NCBI GenBank assembly: GCA_964587165.1
Contig: CAZPKH010000044.1
Coordinates: forward strand, 1-15,358
Reading direction: 5' to 3'
Source: CAZPKH01 sp964587165
GTDB taxonomy: Bacteria; Bacteroidota; Bacteroidia; Bacteroidales; Muribaculaceae
DNA length: 15,358 bases
The position numbers and the translations under genes are program-made. The notes below the pieces were generated by a model, which had not been told where the DNA came from, ran no database searches, and saw only the letters and a list, made by a program, of their open reading frames with translations. The first letter of the stretch is position 1. Each line of letters begins with the position of its first letter. Of this stretch, positions 1 to 7,406 are shown piece by piece.

Positions 1-1
1 C

Positions 2-55
2 GGCCGCCGCAAGCTCCTGCTCTGCGAGCCCGTCTCCGCCACCCTGAAGATGTGA
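2..55 (+). CDS. 3' end of an upstream gene (partial)
   Basis: An open frame enters from the left edge and ends at TGA 53-55, giving 17 codons that finish in SATLKM. The stretch is GC-rich like the core genes of this window, and base composition drops sharply right after the stop, which fits a gene end. Too little protein is present to name a family. One other frame also stays open for a similar length, so the frame choice is only probable. Confidence 0.4.
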   Translation, partial: GRRKLLLCEPVSATLKM

Positions 56-171
56 GGAGCTTATTAATAATGTATATAGGATTAACCCTACTTCGCCACT
101 ATCGTTTCAATTTGCAAAATCAACCTCAGTAAATTATTTTGAATATTTTTTCAAAAAAAATAAACAAATAA

Positions 172-201
172 TTTGGTAATTAAAAAATATATTTATTTTT
201 G
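172..201 (+). promoter_or_regulatory. Bacteroidales-type promoter for the 435-1376 gene
   Basis: TTTG at 172-175 and TATTTTTG at 194-201 match the Bacteroidetes -33 (TTTG) and -7 (TAnnTTTG) elements with an 18-nt gap. Transcription would start near 208 and give a leader of about 225 nt before the ATG at 435, which would include the small ORF at 284-409. The match is direct; the assignment to this gene is inference from orientation and position. Confidence 0.55.
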
Positions 202-283
202 CAAAAACGGTATTTTATTCAATCGCACAGGAGAATTATAAATCATATTGTCCTTATTTATCCACCATCATAATAATTAACAT

Positions 284-409
284 ATGAAAACACCTTACCT
301 CTTCAGTTGCCGAGCGACGATTAGCTTGCTTGGCAGAAACAAACTTAACGGAACGACGAATGTCATCATGTCCCCAACGGGCGAAATAATATTCACAAGG
401 CCAAACTAA
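284..409 (+). CDS. possible 41-aa small ORF in a leader region
   Basis: ATG at 284-286 runs to TAA 407-409, 25 bp before the next start codon and downstream of the promoter at 172-201. The peptide starts MKTPYLFSC and ends IIFTRPN. It has no membrane segment, no recognisable domain and no clear ribosome binding site. The antisense frame over the same bases looks more like coding sequence, so this ORF may be chance. If real, it could be a leader peptide or small protein cotranscribed with the downstream gene. Confidence 0.15.
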   Translation: MKTPYLFSCRATISLLGRNKLNGTTNVIMSPTGEIIFTRPN

Positions 410-434
410 TTATTAACTTAAAAAATACACAGCA

Positions 435-1376
435 ATGAAGAAACTTATACTTCTAATCCTCGGCATCATAAGCTGTATCAGCTTACTGACCGAAGCAAAG
501 GCTGCCGAATATACTCCTATGGTGAGAGAAGGCGTGGAGTGGACATACCGAGTAAGGATACGAATATATTACGCTTTCCCGGGTCAGGGTGCATACTTGG
601 ACACCCTGTTTTACAAACTTAAGTTTGAGGGTGATTCGGTAATCAACGGTGTAACATACAAGAAATTGTATCGAACGGCTACTCCATCAAATATATATGT
701 ATCCTCCAAGTCTCTCTTAGCATTAATGCGAGAGCACGATAAAAAAGTGTATCGCCGTCCTATCAAAGAGGGAAGCTACTTTGATACATATCTGAGCAGT
801 CCGCTCTACTTCGAGGAGTTCGATCAATTGGTGTACGATTTTAACGTCGGAACCGGTGAAAATTTAGTTGAACCGTGCATTTCGTGGGATGCGTTCAAGT
901 TACTAAATTCATCGGAAATCCTACTTGAAGATAATAGCAAGCGCAATCTGCATGTAGTTTCAAATGACGATTTTAGTATGGAAGTACTTGAAGGAGCAGG
1001 GTGTATTTCGCGTGATCAAGGCAATCTACTTTTCCCGGTTGTCAGAAAAGAGGCGCGAAGCGAACAGCAGGATTATTATTTCACGCACTCTCTGCTATGT
1101 CAAAAAGATGAAAAGGGGAATATGCTCTTCAAATCGCCGTACTACGACTGGCTAATGGAAGTAAACGAAGCTATCGGTGTCAATAAAGTCACCGAACCGA
1201 AGACACTTGGCTATCAGATCGAAAACAGAACGATCAAAGGAGATGGCGCAGGACGTGTGTTTGATATAATGGGCACACTGCTTCACGAAGGGAATCTTGA
1301 TGGGTACACTTTCCCCGCCTCAGGTATATACATAATTTCTACCAAAGATTCCACAGGCAAGGTATTTGTTCAATAA
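435..1376 (+). CDS. secreted protein of unknown function with C-terminal sorting-like tail
   Basis: I do not recognise a function. The 313-residue protein begins with a clear signal peptide: Lys-Lys, a hydrophobic run at residues 4-18, and an AKA-AE signal peptidase I site near residue 23. No lipobox cysteine is seen. The mature start YTPMVREGVEWTY and the later GDSVINGVTYKKLY resemble a widespread family of Bacteroidales exported hypothetical proteins. The last ~50 residues (RVFDIMGTLL, then ASGIYII, then GKVFVQ) look like a type IX secretion type-A C-terminal domain, though many gut Bacteroidales carry this tail as a fold remnant. It is transcribed alone from a likely promoter at 172-201 and ends at the hairpin at 1395-1453. 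ATG 435 is the only start giving an intact signal peptide. Base composition is more AT-rich than the convergent core genes. Confidence 0.8.
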   Translation: MKKLILLILGIISCISLLTEAKAAEYTPMVREGVEWTYRVRIRIYYAFPGQGAYLDTLFYKLKFEGDSVINGVTYKKLYRTATPSNIYVSSKSLLALMREHDKKVYRRPIKEGSYFDTYLSSPLYFEEFDQLVYDFNVGTGENLVEPCISWDAFKLLNSSEILLEDNSKRNLHVVSNDDFSMEVLEGAGCISRDQGNLLFPVVRKEARSEQQDYYFTHSLLCQKDEKGNMLFKSPYYDWLMEVNEAIGVNKVTEPKTLGYQIENRTIKGDGAGRVFDIMGTLLHEGNLDGYTFPASGIYIISTKDSTGKVFVQ

Positions 1377-1394
1377 ACAAATATTGATTTCTTT

Positions 1395-1453
1395 ATAAGC
1401 GATTGTCCCACAGGAAATTTAATCGTTAGATTTCCTGTGGGACAATCGCTTAT
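1395..1453. terminator. 24-bp perfect hairpin, convergent bidirectional terminator
   Basis: Arms 1395-1418 and 1430-1453 are perfect reverse complements and close an 11-nt spacer that can pair further. On the + strand the hairpin is followed by TTCTTTTT, a good intrinsic terminator tail for the 435-1376 gene. On the minus strand the tail is poorer. The TAA stop codon of the flavin reductase gene (1450-1452) lies inside the right arm, so the hairpin serves the convergent gene ends. The stem is longer than most intrinsic terminators. Confidence 0.8.
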
Positions 1454-2010
1454 TTCTTTTTGACGGTCCAGCCGAATTTACCTATGGGTGAGCCCTGGGA
1501 GTAGTAGTGGCCGTGAGAGTAGTTTATCAGGCCGGCGCGGCCGAGGTCGAACGCGCCTGTCGCGGGGTCGAGCAGCGATGAGTCGGCGCGTACGTTGAGT
1601 ATGTCGGCCACAAACATGTCGTGGCTGCCGAGCTTCACTATCTCCTTTACGCGACATTCAAGCGACAGTGGCGACTCGGCCACCGCCGGGCACGCTACCT
1701 TCACTCCCGGCTCGGGGGTAAGGCCGGTTTCGGCCCATTTGTCGTAGTCGCGTCCGGAGCGCACCCCGCACCAGTCGGTGGCCTGAGCTAAACGCTCGGT
1801 GGTGAGGTTGATGGTGAACTCCATGGTCTCCTTGATCAGCCCATACGAAAACCGCTCGGGGCGCACCGATATGTAGCACATGGCCGGATTGGTGCACAGG
1901 ATACCTGTCCATGCCACCGTGATAAGGTTTGAGCGGCGTGCATCTCCGCAGCTCACAAGCACTGCCGGCAGGGGGTATATCATAGTGCCGGGCTTCCAGT
2001 TCTTTTTCAT
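1450..2010 (-). CDS. flavin reductase-like FMN-binding protein (flavoredoxin type)
   Basis: The 186-residue protein matches the flavin reductase-like split-barrel family (DIM6/NTAB type), whose members bind FMN and act as flavin reductases or electron carriers. Visible hallmarks are PLPAVLVSCG near residues 13-22, RSNLITVAWTGILCTNP soon after (the family's flavin-contacting stretch), ISVRPERFSY, FTINL and the YDKW region. Length is typical of the family. An upstream in-frame start at 2169 exists, but that extension runs through the pyrI gene in another frame. ATG 2010 begins where family similarity starts (MKKNWKPGTMIYPLP), 20 bp after the pyrI stop. It is the last gene of the pyrB-pyrI run. 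From memory this third gene recurs in Bacteroides pyrBI operons. Its physiological substrate cannot be read from sequence. Confidence 0.85.
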   Translation of the reverse strand: MKKNWKPGTMIYPLPAVLVSCGDARRSNLITVAWTGILCTNPAMCYISVRPERFSYGLIKETMEFTINLTTERLAQATDWCGVRSGRDYDKWAETGLTPEPGVKVACPAVAESPLSLECRVKEIVKLGSHDMFVADILNVRADSSLLDPATGAFDLGRAGLINYSHGHYYSQGSPIGKFGWTVKKK

Positions 2011-2030
2011 GGCTACCGGGGAGGGGTGTG

Positions 2031-2495
2031 TCAATATAGGTTGAGTTTGTCGGAGGTGATCTCGCGGTTGCAGTAGCAGCATCTCACCACTACCTGCGGG
2101 TCGCGCTCCACTACGATAAAGCGTGTGCGCATCGGCTCGTTGTTGGTGATACACTTGGGGTTGTTGCACTTCACCAATCCGACGATCTCGTCGGGGAGCT
2201 GCACACGGCGCTTTTCGACCACTTCATAGTCGCGTATCACGTTTACCTTGGCCCGCGGGGCAATCAGGGCGATGCGGTTGAGGGTCTCGGCGGGGTAGGT
2301 CACATCGGCTACCTTTATGATACCTTTGGTGCCGAGTTTGGCCGACTCCAGATTGCACCCTATGGTGACTGCCGTCGAAGCATTCTCGATGCCGAGGATG
2401 CGTACCACCTTGAACACTACGTCCGACGGTATGCGGTCGATCACGGTGCCGCTGCGCAGGGCGGCCACTGCAAGTTCTTTCTTGTTGTTGCTCAT
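2031..2495 (-). CDS. pyrI: aspartate carbamoyltransferase regulatory subunit
   Basis: This 154-residue protein is the regulatory chain of ATCase. It carries no catalysis but binds nucleotide effectors and holds catalytic trimers together, so it links pyrimidine and purine pools to de novo UMP synthesis. The N-terminal allosteric domain (about 1-100) starts KKELAVAALRSGTVIDRIP, as in enteric PyrI. The C-terminal zinc domain has the four-cysteine set C110, C115, C139 and C142, with an extra C140 beside it. Length equals the E. coli protein. Its ATG overlaps the pyrB TGA in an ATGA junction (2492-2495), which implies translational coupling and balanced subunit synthesis. Confidence 0.97.
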   Translation of the reverse strand: MSNNKKELAVAALRSGTVIDRIPSDVVFKVVRILGIENASTAVTIGCNLESAKLGTKGIIKVADVTYPAETLNRIALIAPRAKVNVIRDYEVVEKRRVQLPDEIVGLVKCNNPKCITNNEPMRTRFIVVERDPQVVVRCCYCNREITSDKLNLY

Positions 2496-3433
2496 TTTGC
2501 GGAAGCGGATTTGAGGGTGTTGACATCTATGCCGAGTGCCCGGCAGATTATGGCCTGACGCATGTAGAGGCCGTTGCGGGCCTGGTCGAAATAGTATGCT
2601 TTGGGGCTTTCGTCGACATCGGTCGATATCTCGTTGACGCGCGGCAGGGGGTGCAGTATGCGCAGGTTGGGGCGGGAGTCGTCGAGCATCCGCAGGTGTA
2701 GGGTATAGAGATCCTTGACGCGCTCATACTCCATGATGTCGGTGAACCGCTCGCGCTGCACGCGGGTCATGTATATGATGTCGGAGGTGTTGATCACTTC
2801 CGGCGAGAAGTCGGTGTGCTCGGTGAACCGTATACCCTGGCGCACGCAGAACTCTTTGTACTCGGCGGGCATACGCAGCTCGTCGCAGGCCACAAAGCGG
2901 AACGTAGGATTGAAATATTGCATCGCCTGAATCAGCGAATGCACCGTGCGGCCATACTTCAGATCGCCCACCAGGGTGATGGTCAGGTCGTTGAGACGCC
3001 CCTGTGTCTTGTAGATAGAGTAGAGGTCGAGCAGAGTCTGCGAGGGGTGCTGATTGGCGCCGTCGCCGGCGTTCACCACCGGTATGTCGGTCACTTCCGA
3101 GGCATATCGTGCCGCCCCTTCGAGGTAGTGGCGCATTATGATGATGTCGACATAATTAGACACCATCTTGATGGTGTCTTTGAGGGTCTCGCCTTTGGAG
3201 GTGGAGGTAGCGTTAGGGTCGGAGAAACCGATTACACGTCCGCCGAGGCGGTTGACGGCTGTTTCAAAACTCAGACGGGTGCGGGTCGACGGCTCGAAGA
3301 ATAGAGTGGCGGCGATTTTGCCCTGAAGGATGCGATGGTCGGGGTGCTCTTCGAAGAATCGTGCTGCTTCGAGCAGGTCGAGTATCTCCTGCATGGAGAT
3401 GTCGGTGATCGACACTAAGCTGTTGGGGTTCAT
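2492..3433 (-). CDS. pyrB: aspartate carbamoyltransferase catalytic subunit
   Basis: PyrB condenses carbamoyl phosphate with aspartate to give carbamoyl aspartate, the committed step of pyrimidine synthesis, in the cytoplasm. The 313-residue chain has the carbamoyl-phosphate loop FFEPSTRTR (S49-T50-R51-T52), K80 in the SKGE segment of the 80s loop, R101, the H129-PSQTLLDL motif, and HPLPRVNEI near residue 262 for the domain interface. No key residue is missing. It starts at ATG 3433, 97 bp after the rodA stop, downstream of its own promoter at 3483-3514. It leads the pyrB-pyrI-flavin reductase run and overlaps pyrI by 4 bp. With PyrI it should form the regulated holoenzyme. Confidence 0.98.
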   Translation of the reverse strand: MNPNSLVSITDISMQEILDLLEAARFFEEHPDHRILQGKIAATLFFEPSTRTRLSFETAVNRLGGRVIGFSDPNATSTSKGETLKDTIKMVSNYVDIIIMRHYLEGAARYASEVTDIPVVNAGDGANQHPSQTLLDLYSIYKTQGRLNDLTITLVGDLKYGRTVHSLIQAMQYFNPTFRFVACDELRMPAEYKEFCVRQGIRFTEHTDFSPEVINTSDIIYMTRVQRERFTDIMEYERVKDLYTLHLRMLDDSRPNLRILHPLPRVNEISTDVDESPKAYYFDQARNGLYMRQAIICRALGIDVNTLKSASAK

Positions 3434-3482
3434 AATGCGGTGACTTTGTTTGAGCAGAGTGCGTGCGTTGCATTCCGCAGGG

Positions 3483-3514
3483 CAAAGTTACGACATTTCG
3501 GCTGAACGCGCAAG
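3483..3514 (-). promoter_or_regulatory. Bacteroidales-type promoter for pyrB-pyrI
   Basis: Read on the minus strand, TAACTTTG (3490 to 3483) is a perfect TAnnTTTG -7 box, and CTTG (3514 to 3511) lies 20 nt upstream as a near-match -33 box. Transcription would begin near 3476, giving a leader of roughly 40 nt before the pyrB ATG. The site lies in the rodA-pyrB gap, so the pyr genes can be expressed apart from the elongation genes upstream. No attenuator is evident in the short leader. Confidence 0.6.
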
Positions 3515-3530
3515 AGCCGCCGCCATTCTA

Positions 3531-5009
3531 TCAGTAGCTGAGCGAATCGCGGCGGGCGGCGTCGAGGCGCAGCAGTATGAACAGCAGTATGGTGAAGCCT
3601 AACAGCGACGAACCGCCGTAGCTGAAGAACGGCAGCGGGATGCCGATCACCGGGCATAGCCCGACGACCATGCCGATGTTGATGCACAGATGGAATATGA
3701 AGTAGGACGCCACACAGTAGGCGTAGACGCGCGCAAAGGTGGTGGGCTGCCGCTCGGCGATAGATATGACACGCAATATGAGCGTCAGGAAGAGCACGAG
3801 CACAAGTGTCGTGCCGATGAATCCTTCCTCCTCGCCCACGGTGCAGAATATGAAGTCGGTGTGCTGCTCGGGCACATATTTGAGCTTGGTCTGGGTGCCG
3901 TTGAGAAATCCTTTGCCGGTTATTCCGCCCGAGCCGATGGCTATCTTCGACTGGTTGACGTTGTAGCCCACGCCGCGCAGATCTTCCTCGATGCCGAGCG
4001 ATACCTTGATGCGTTGCTGCTGATACCCGGCGAGCACGTTGTTGAAGGCGAAGTTTACCGAGAAGAGGAATACCACCGACACCGCCACGGCCGACAGTGT
4101 CATGGTGAGCCCGCGCCCACGGCCGCGCATAGCCATGAAAATAAGGTAGCCGCAACCCACGCAGATGGCTCCGAGGAAATAGATGTAGCCGTTGAGGGTG
4201 AGTCCGCAGAGGGCGAAGATGGCTGTGATGAGGCCGGAGCCGCCGAACCACAGGATAAGGTTGCGCGCCGTCTCCCCCTCGCGCCCGTAGAGCGCCACCA
4301 TGACCACCATGATCACCATGATCAGTATGAACACTATCCCCTGCCCGGTGGGGATGCCCAGCAGCGTGGACTCGGCATACTTGATGATCAGCACGAAGAA
4401 TAGCACCGAGCAGAATGCCGCCAGCAGCACAAGGCCGCTCATACCCTCGCGGTAGAGCACGAAAAAGAGCGACATGAACACGAGCGCCGAGCCGGTCTCT
4501 TTCTGGCAGATGATGAGCAGCAGCGGCAGGAAGATGATAGACAGGGCCAGGCCGTAGTTCTCGATACGGTCGTTGAGCTTGAAGCCGTAGGTGCTGAACA
4601 GCTTTGCAAGCGCCAGCGCCGTGGCAAATTTGGCAAACTCCGCCGGCTGTATCGACATCGACCCGAGCACGATCCACGATCGCGACCCCTTGACATCGGG
4701 GGCAATAAATATCGTGACTATCAGCAATAGTATGATACCTAAGTAGATAGGGTAGGCGTACGCTTCTATCATACGCATGTCGAGCATCAGGATGACAAAC
4801 CCCACGGCGGCCGATATGCCGATCCACAGTATCTGTTTGCCCGAAAACTCGTCCATTGAGAAGATTGATGCTTCGTCGAAGTCGTAGCTGGCGGCATATA
4901 TGCTGAAAGCGCCTGCCACCACGAGCACTACATAGAGCCCGAAGGTGAGCCAGTCGATATGGCGGAATGCCGACGAGGGGGCGTTTGAATTAATGTTTCT
5001 TTGTTCCAC
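3531..5009 (-). CDS. rodA: RodA, SEDS peptidoglycan glycosyltransferase
   Basis: RodA polymerises lipid II into glycan strands in the cytoplasmic membrane as partner of the PBP2 encoded just upstream. Family marks in order are QPAEFAKF (121-128), QSKIAIGSGGITGKGFLNG (353-371), HTDFIF (383-388, with D385 at the catalytic aspartate position of SEDS proteins) and PFFSYGGSSLLG (460-471). At 492 residues it is over 100 longer than E. coli RodA. The extra length lies around residues 205-325 and looks like additional membrane helices with a basic RGRGRG turn. The start is GTG 5009, overlapping the mrdA end by 20 bp; no in-frame ATG precedes the first conserved helix. It is the last gene of the elongation run, with no strong terminator behind it. 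Confidence 0.95.
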   Translation of the reverse strand: MEQRNINSNAPSSAFRHIDWLTFGLYVVLVVAGAFSIYAASYDFDEASIFSMDEFSGKQILWIGISAAVGFVILMLDMRMIEAYAYPIYLGIILLLIVTIFIAPDVKGSRSWIVLGSMSIQPAEFAKFATALALAKLFSTYGFKLNDRIENYGLALSIIFLPLLLIICQKETGSALVFMSLFFVLYREGMSGLVLLAAFCSVLFFVLIIKYAESTLLGIPTGQGIVFILIMVIMVVMVALYGREGETARNLILWFGGSGLITAIFALCGLTLNGYIYFLGAICVGCGYLIFMAMRGRGRGLTMTLSAVAVSVVFLFSVNFAFNNVLAGYQQQRIKVSLGIEEDLRGVGYNVNQSKIAIGSGGITGKGFLNGTQTKLKYVPEQHTDFIFCTVGEEEGFIGTTLVLVLFLTLILRVISIAERQPTTFARVYAYCVASYFIFHLCINIGMVVGLCPVIGIPLPFFSYGGSSLLGFTILLFILLRLDAARRDSLSY

Positions 5010-6855
5010 GGTGGCCTATGGTGTTTGCTGACAGCATGTTCTGTTCGATATATTTTCGGCTTGGCGAGATCGACCCATTGAGATATTTCTCTATGATAAG
5101 CGATCCGATGGGCACTCCGAATGTGGCGCCGAAGCCGGCGTTCTCGACATATACGGCCACGGCGATCTTGGGATTGTTGTACGGTGCGAAGCCCATGAAG
5201 GCGGAGTGGTCGGGGCCGTGGGGGTTCTGCGCCGTACCGGTTTTGCCGGCCACTTCGATGTCGGGGAGGTTGGCGCCTTTACAGGTGCCACCGAGCACGG
5301 CCATGCGCATACCTTCGGCCACCGGGTGGTAGTACGAACTGTTGATGGTGGGGTAGCGCTTCTGGCGGTATTTGGCATCGATGACGGTGTCCTGAATCTC
5401 TTTCACTACGTGCGGAGTGATGAACCACCCGCGGTTGGCTATGGTGGCGCACACGTTGGCTATCTGCAGCGGAGTGGCCAGAATCTCGCCCTGACCGATA
5501 GATACCGAGATGATGGAGTTGGCGCTCCAGTGGTTCTGCCCGAACACGTCGTTATAGAACTTGGCATTGGGCAGGAATCCGCGGCTTTCGGCAGGCAGAT
5601 CTACTCCGAGCTTGTAGCCGTAGCCCATCGACACAAGGTGTTTCTTCCATGTCTCGAACGCTTCGTCGGTCGAGCCGTAGCGGCTTTTGCGTCCGTCGAT
5701 CATAGCCTTGAATCCCCAGCAGAAGTATGCGTTGCACGATGTCTGCAGGGCCGGCTTGAGGGCTATGGGCGAAGCGTGGCCGTGGCACCCCACGCGCAGG
5801 CGTCCGTTCACGAAGCCGTGCGAGCAGGGGTAAGCCGTGCCGAGGGTCACGATGCCTTCCTGCAGCAGGATCAGGCCCTGGCCCGGTTTGAATGTCGAGC
5901 CCGGGGGGTAGGCACCCATCAGGGCGCGGTCGAACAGCGGCTTGTCGAGGTCGCGCACCATCGCAGCATAGTTTTTGCCGCGATCCTTGCCGATGAGCAT
6001 CTCGGGGTCGTAGGTCGGAGCGGAGACCATGCAGAGTATCTCGCCGGTCTCGGGCTCGATGGCCACGACGGCACCTTTCTTGTTGACCATCAGCGACTCG
6101 GCATACTGCTGCAGCTCGATGTTGAGGCTCAGCTTGAGGTTGCGGCCCGGTATAGCCTCGCGATCCTGAGCGCCGCCGTCGTATTTGCCCTGTATCTTGC
6201 CGTAAGCGTCGCGTATCAGCACCTCGATACCTTTTGTGCCGCGCAGCTCGCGCTCGTAGCTTTTCTCGATGCCGAGGTCGCCGGTATAGTCGCCTGCGGT
6301 GTAGTATGGGTCGGCTTTTACGTCTTCGGCATTCACCTCGCGGATGTTGCCCAACACGTTAGCGCCGCATTTGTAGTTATACTGCCTCAGCACGCGCTTC
6401 TGTATATAGAATCCGGCGAAGCGGTACATGCGCTCCTGCAGGCGTCCGTACTCCTCGGGGGTGAGGTGGGCGATAAGGCGTTGGGGCAGATATGCCGAGT
6501 AGTTGGGGTTCTTGGTTTTGTCGCGCATATCGTGCAGGCGTCGGTCGAGCTCGTCGCGTGTTATGCCGAGGGTGTGGCAGAAATCGACGGTGTCGAATTC
6601 CTGCACGTCCTTAGGTATCATCATCACGTCGTAAGCCGACTGGTTGTACACCACCAGACGGCCGTCGCGGTCGTATATCACTCCGCGCGAGGGGTATACG
6701 GCTTTGCGGAGATATGCGTTTGATTCGGCCGAATCTTTGTATGTGGAATCGGCCACCTGGAGATTGAACAAGCGGAATATGTAAATGCAGACGATCGCAA
6801 TGACGAACGCCGCGATGACATATTTTCGCTTCTCGAGGTTATAGTCTTTTCTCAC
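4990..6855 (-). CDS. mrdA: penicillin-binding protein 2, elongasome transpeptidase
   Basis: PBP2 crosslinks the glycan strands made by RodA during lateral wall growth. The 621-residue protein has a short cytoplasmic tail, one membrane anchor (about 12-30), a pedestal/dimerisation domain (YPSRGVIYDRDGRLV near 54-69), and a transpeptidase domain with all three active-site motifs: S320-TFK, S373-CN and K538-TGT. Length is usual for the family. The start is GTG 6855, giving MRKDYNLEKRKY ahead of the anchor, and it overlaps mreD by 17 bp. It overlaps rodA by 20 bp at the other end, which suggests coupled translation of the polymerase and crosslinker pair. It is a likely beta-lactam target. Confidence 0.97.
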   Translation of the reverse strand: MRKDYNLEKRKYVIAAFVIAIVCIYIFRLFNLQVADSTYKDSAESNAYLRKAVYPSRGVIYDRDGRLVVYNQSAYDVMMIPKDVQEFDTVDFCHTLGITRDELDRRLHDMRDKTKNPNYSAYLPQRLIAHLTPEEYGRLQERMYRFAGFYIQKRVLRQYNYKCGANVLGNIREVNAEDVKADPYYTAGDYTGDLGIEKSYERELRGTKGIEVLIRDAYGKIQGKYDGGAQDREAIPGRNLKLSLNIELQQYAESLMVNKKGAVVAIEPETGEILCMVSAPTYDPEMLIGKDRGKNYAAMVRDLDKPLFDRALMGAYPPGSTFKPGQGLILLQEGIVTLGTAYPCSHGFVNGRLRVGCHGHASPIALKPALQTSCNAYFCWGFKAMIDGRKSRYGSTDEAFETWKKHLVSMGYGYKLGVDLPAESRGFLPNAKFYNDVFGQNHWSANSIISVSIGQGEILATPLQIANVCATIANRGWFITPHVVKEIQDTVIDAKYRQKRYPTINSSYYHPVAEGMRMAVLGGTCKGANLPDIEVAGKTGTAQNPHGPDHSAFMGFAPYNNPKIAVAVYVENAGFGATFGVPIGSLIIEKYLNGSISPSRKYIEQNMLSANTIGHRGTKKH

Positions 6856-7360
6856 GTTTTTTGTCTGTTATGCTGTCAATTCCCAGAATAAGAGCAGTGG
6901 TGAGCACGGTGCTCGCAATGGTGCGAAGCAACATCATCAGAGGGCGGAAGATCACGATACCCTCGAGTGTGAACATCACGGAGCAGTATATCAGCGTCAT
7001 CGTGAGGGCATACTTCAGATAGATGTTGAAGCCGAGGGTGCGGATCGAAGGCTCGGGGTTCGACAGATCGTCTTCGCGGTTGAAATATAGCCTGAAGACG
7101 CTGCGGCGGCACATGGCTATGATGACACATGCCATGGCGTTCATGCCGGGGGTGTCGGCAAAAGAGTCGACCGTCAGGCCGGCCACAAACCCTACAGTGA
7201 GCACCTGCCATACCGGCATGGTGATCGGAAGCCTCAGCAGCAGATAGATGAACACGAAAGGTACGGCCACACCGAAGAGGCACACGTGGTTGAACACGAT
7301 CACCTGAGCGAGCACCAGTATGATGCCGAGCATCACGAAATGAAGTGTGGTTTTGCCCAT
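6839..7360 (-). CDS. mreD: rod shape-determining protein MreD
   Basis: MreD is the polytopic membrane member of the MreBCD elongasome scaffold. The 173-residue sequence is mostly hydrophobic, with about five predicted membrane segments, for example residues 7-24, 29-45, 50-70, 110-132 and 138-160. It has a basic C-terminal tail (KKREKRL). Sequence conservation in MreD is low, so the call rests on size, topology and its position between mreC and mrdA, which is the classic order. It starts at ATG 7360, 46 bp after the mreC stop, and its end overlaps the mrdA GTG start by 17 bp. Confidence 0.9.
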   Translation of the reverse strand: MGKTTLHFVMLGIILVLAQVIVFNHVCLFGVAVPFVFIYLLLRLPITMPVWQVLTVGFVAGLTVDSFADTPGMNAMACVIIAMCRRSVFRLYFNREDDLSNPEPSIRTLGFNIYLKYALTMTLIYCSVMFTLEGIVIFRPLMMLLRTIASTVLTTALILGIDSITDKKREKRL

Positions 7361-7406
7361 TGCTGTTGGTTGCTGTAATTGATGGTTGCCGTAGGTGCCG
7401 GCTATA

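Larger units (their letters stand above)
56..434. other. AT-rich intergenic spacer
   Basis: This spacer separates the upstream gene end from the secreted-protein gene at 435. It holds a promoter match at 172-201 (+) and a 41-codon ORF at 284-409 (+). Antisense to that ORF is a frame whose codons look more protein-like. I see no clear terminator hairpin after position 55 and no RNA gene. Confidence 0.6.

Noticed and set aside
257..266. Near-match to a DnaA box (TTATCCACC)
   Set aside because: It is a single site with one mismatch, without neighbouring boxes or replication genes; not evidence of an origin.
1395..1453. Possible relation of the terminator hairpin to the MITE ends, which share TGTCCCACA
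   Set aside because: Only 9 bp are shared, there is no target duplication around the hairpin, and the rest of the sequences differ; treated as coincidence.
3430..4827. 465-codon minus-strand frame overlapping rodA
   Set aside because: It is an out-of-frame shadow of rodA with an arginine- and histidine-rich composition and no membrane pattern; rodA motifs are in the other frame.
5206..6723. 505-codon open frame on the + strand opposite mrdA
   Set aside because: It is a shadow of the GC-rich mrdA gene, whose PBP2 motifs are complete; the + frame has repetitive V/A/G/H-rich content and no domain.
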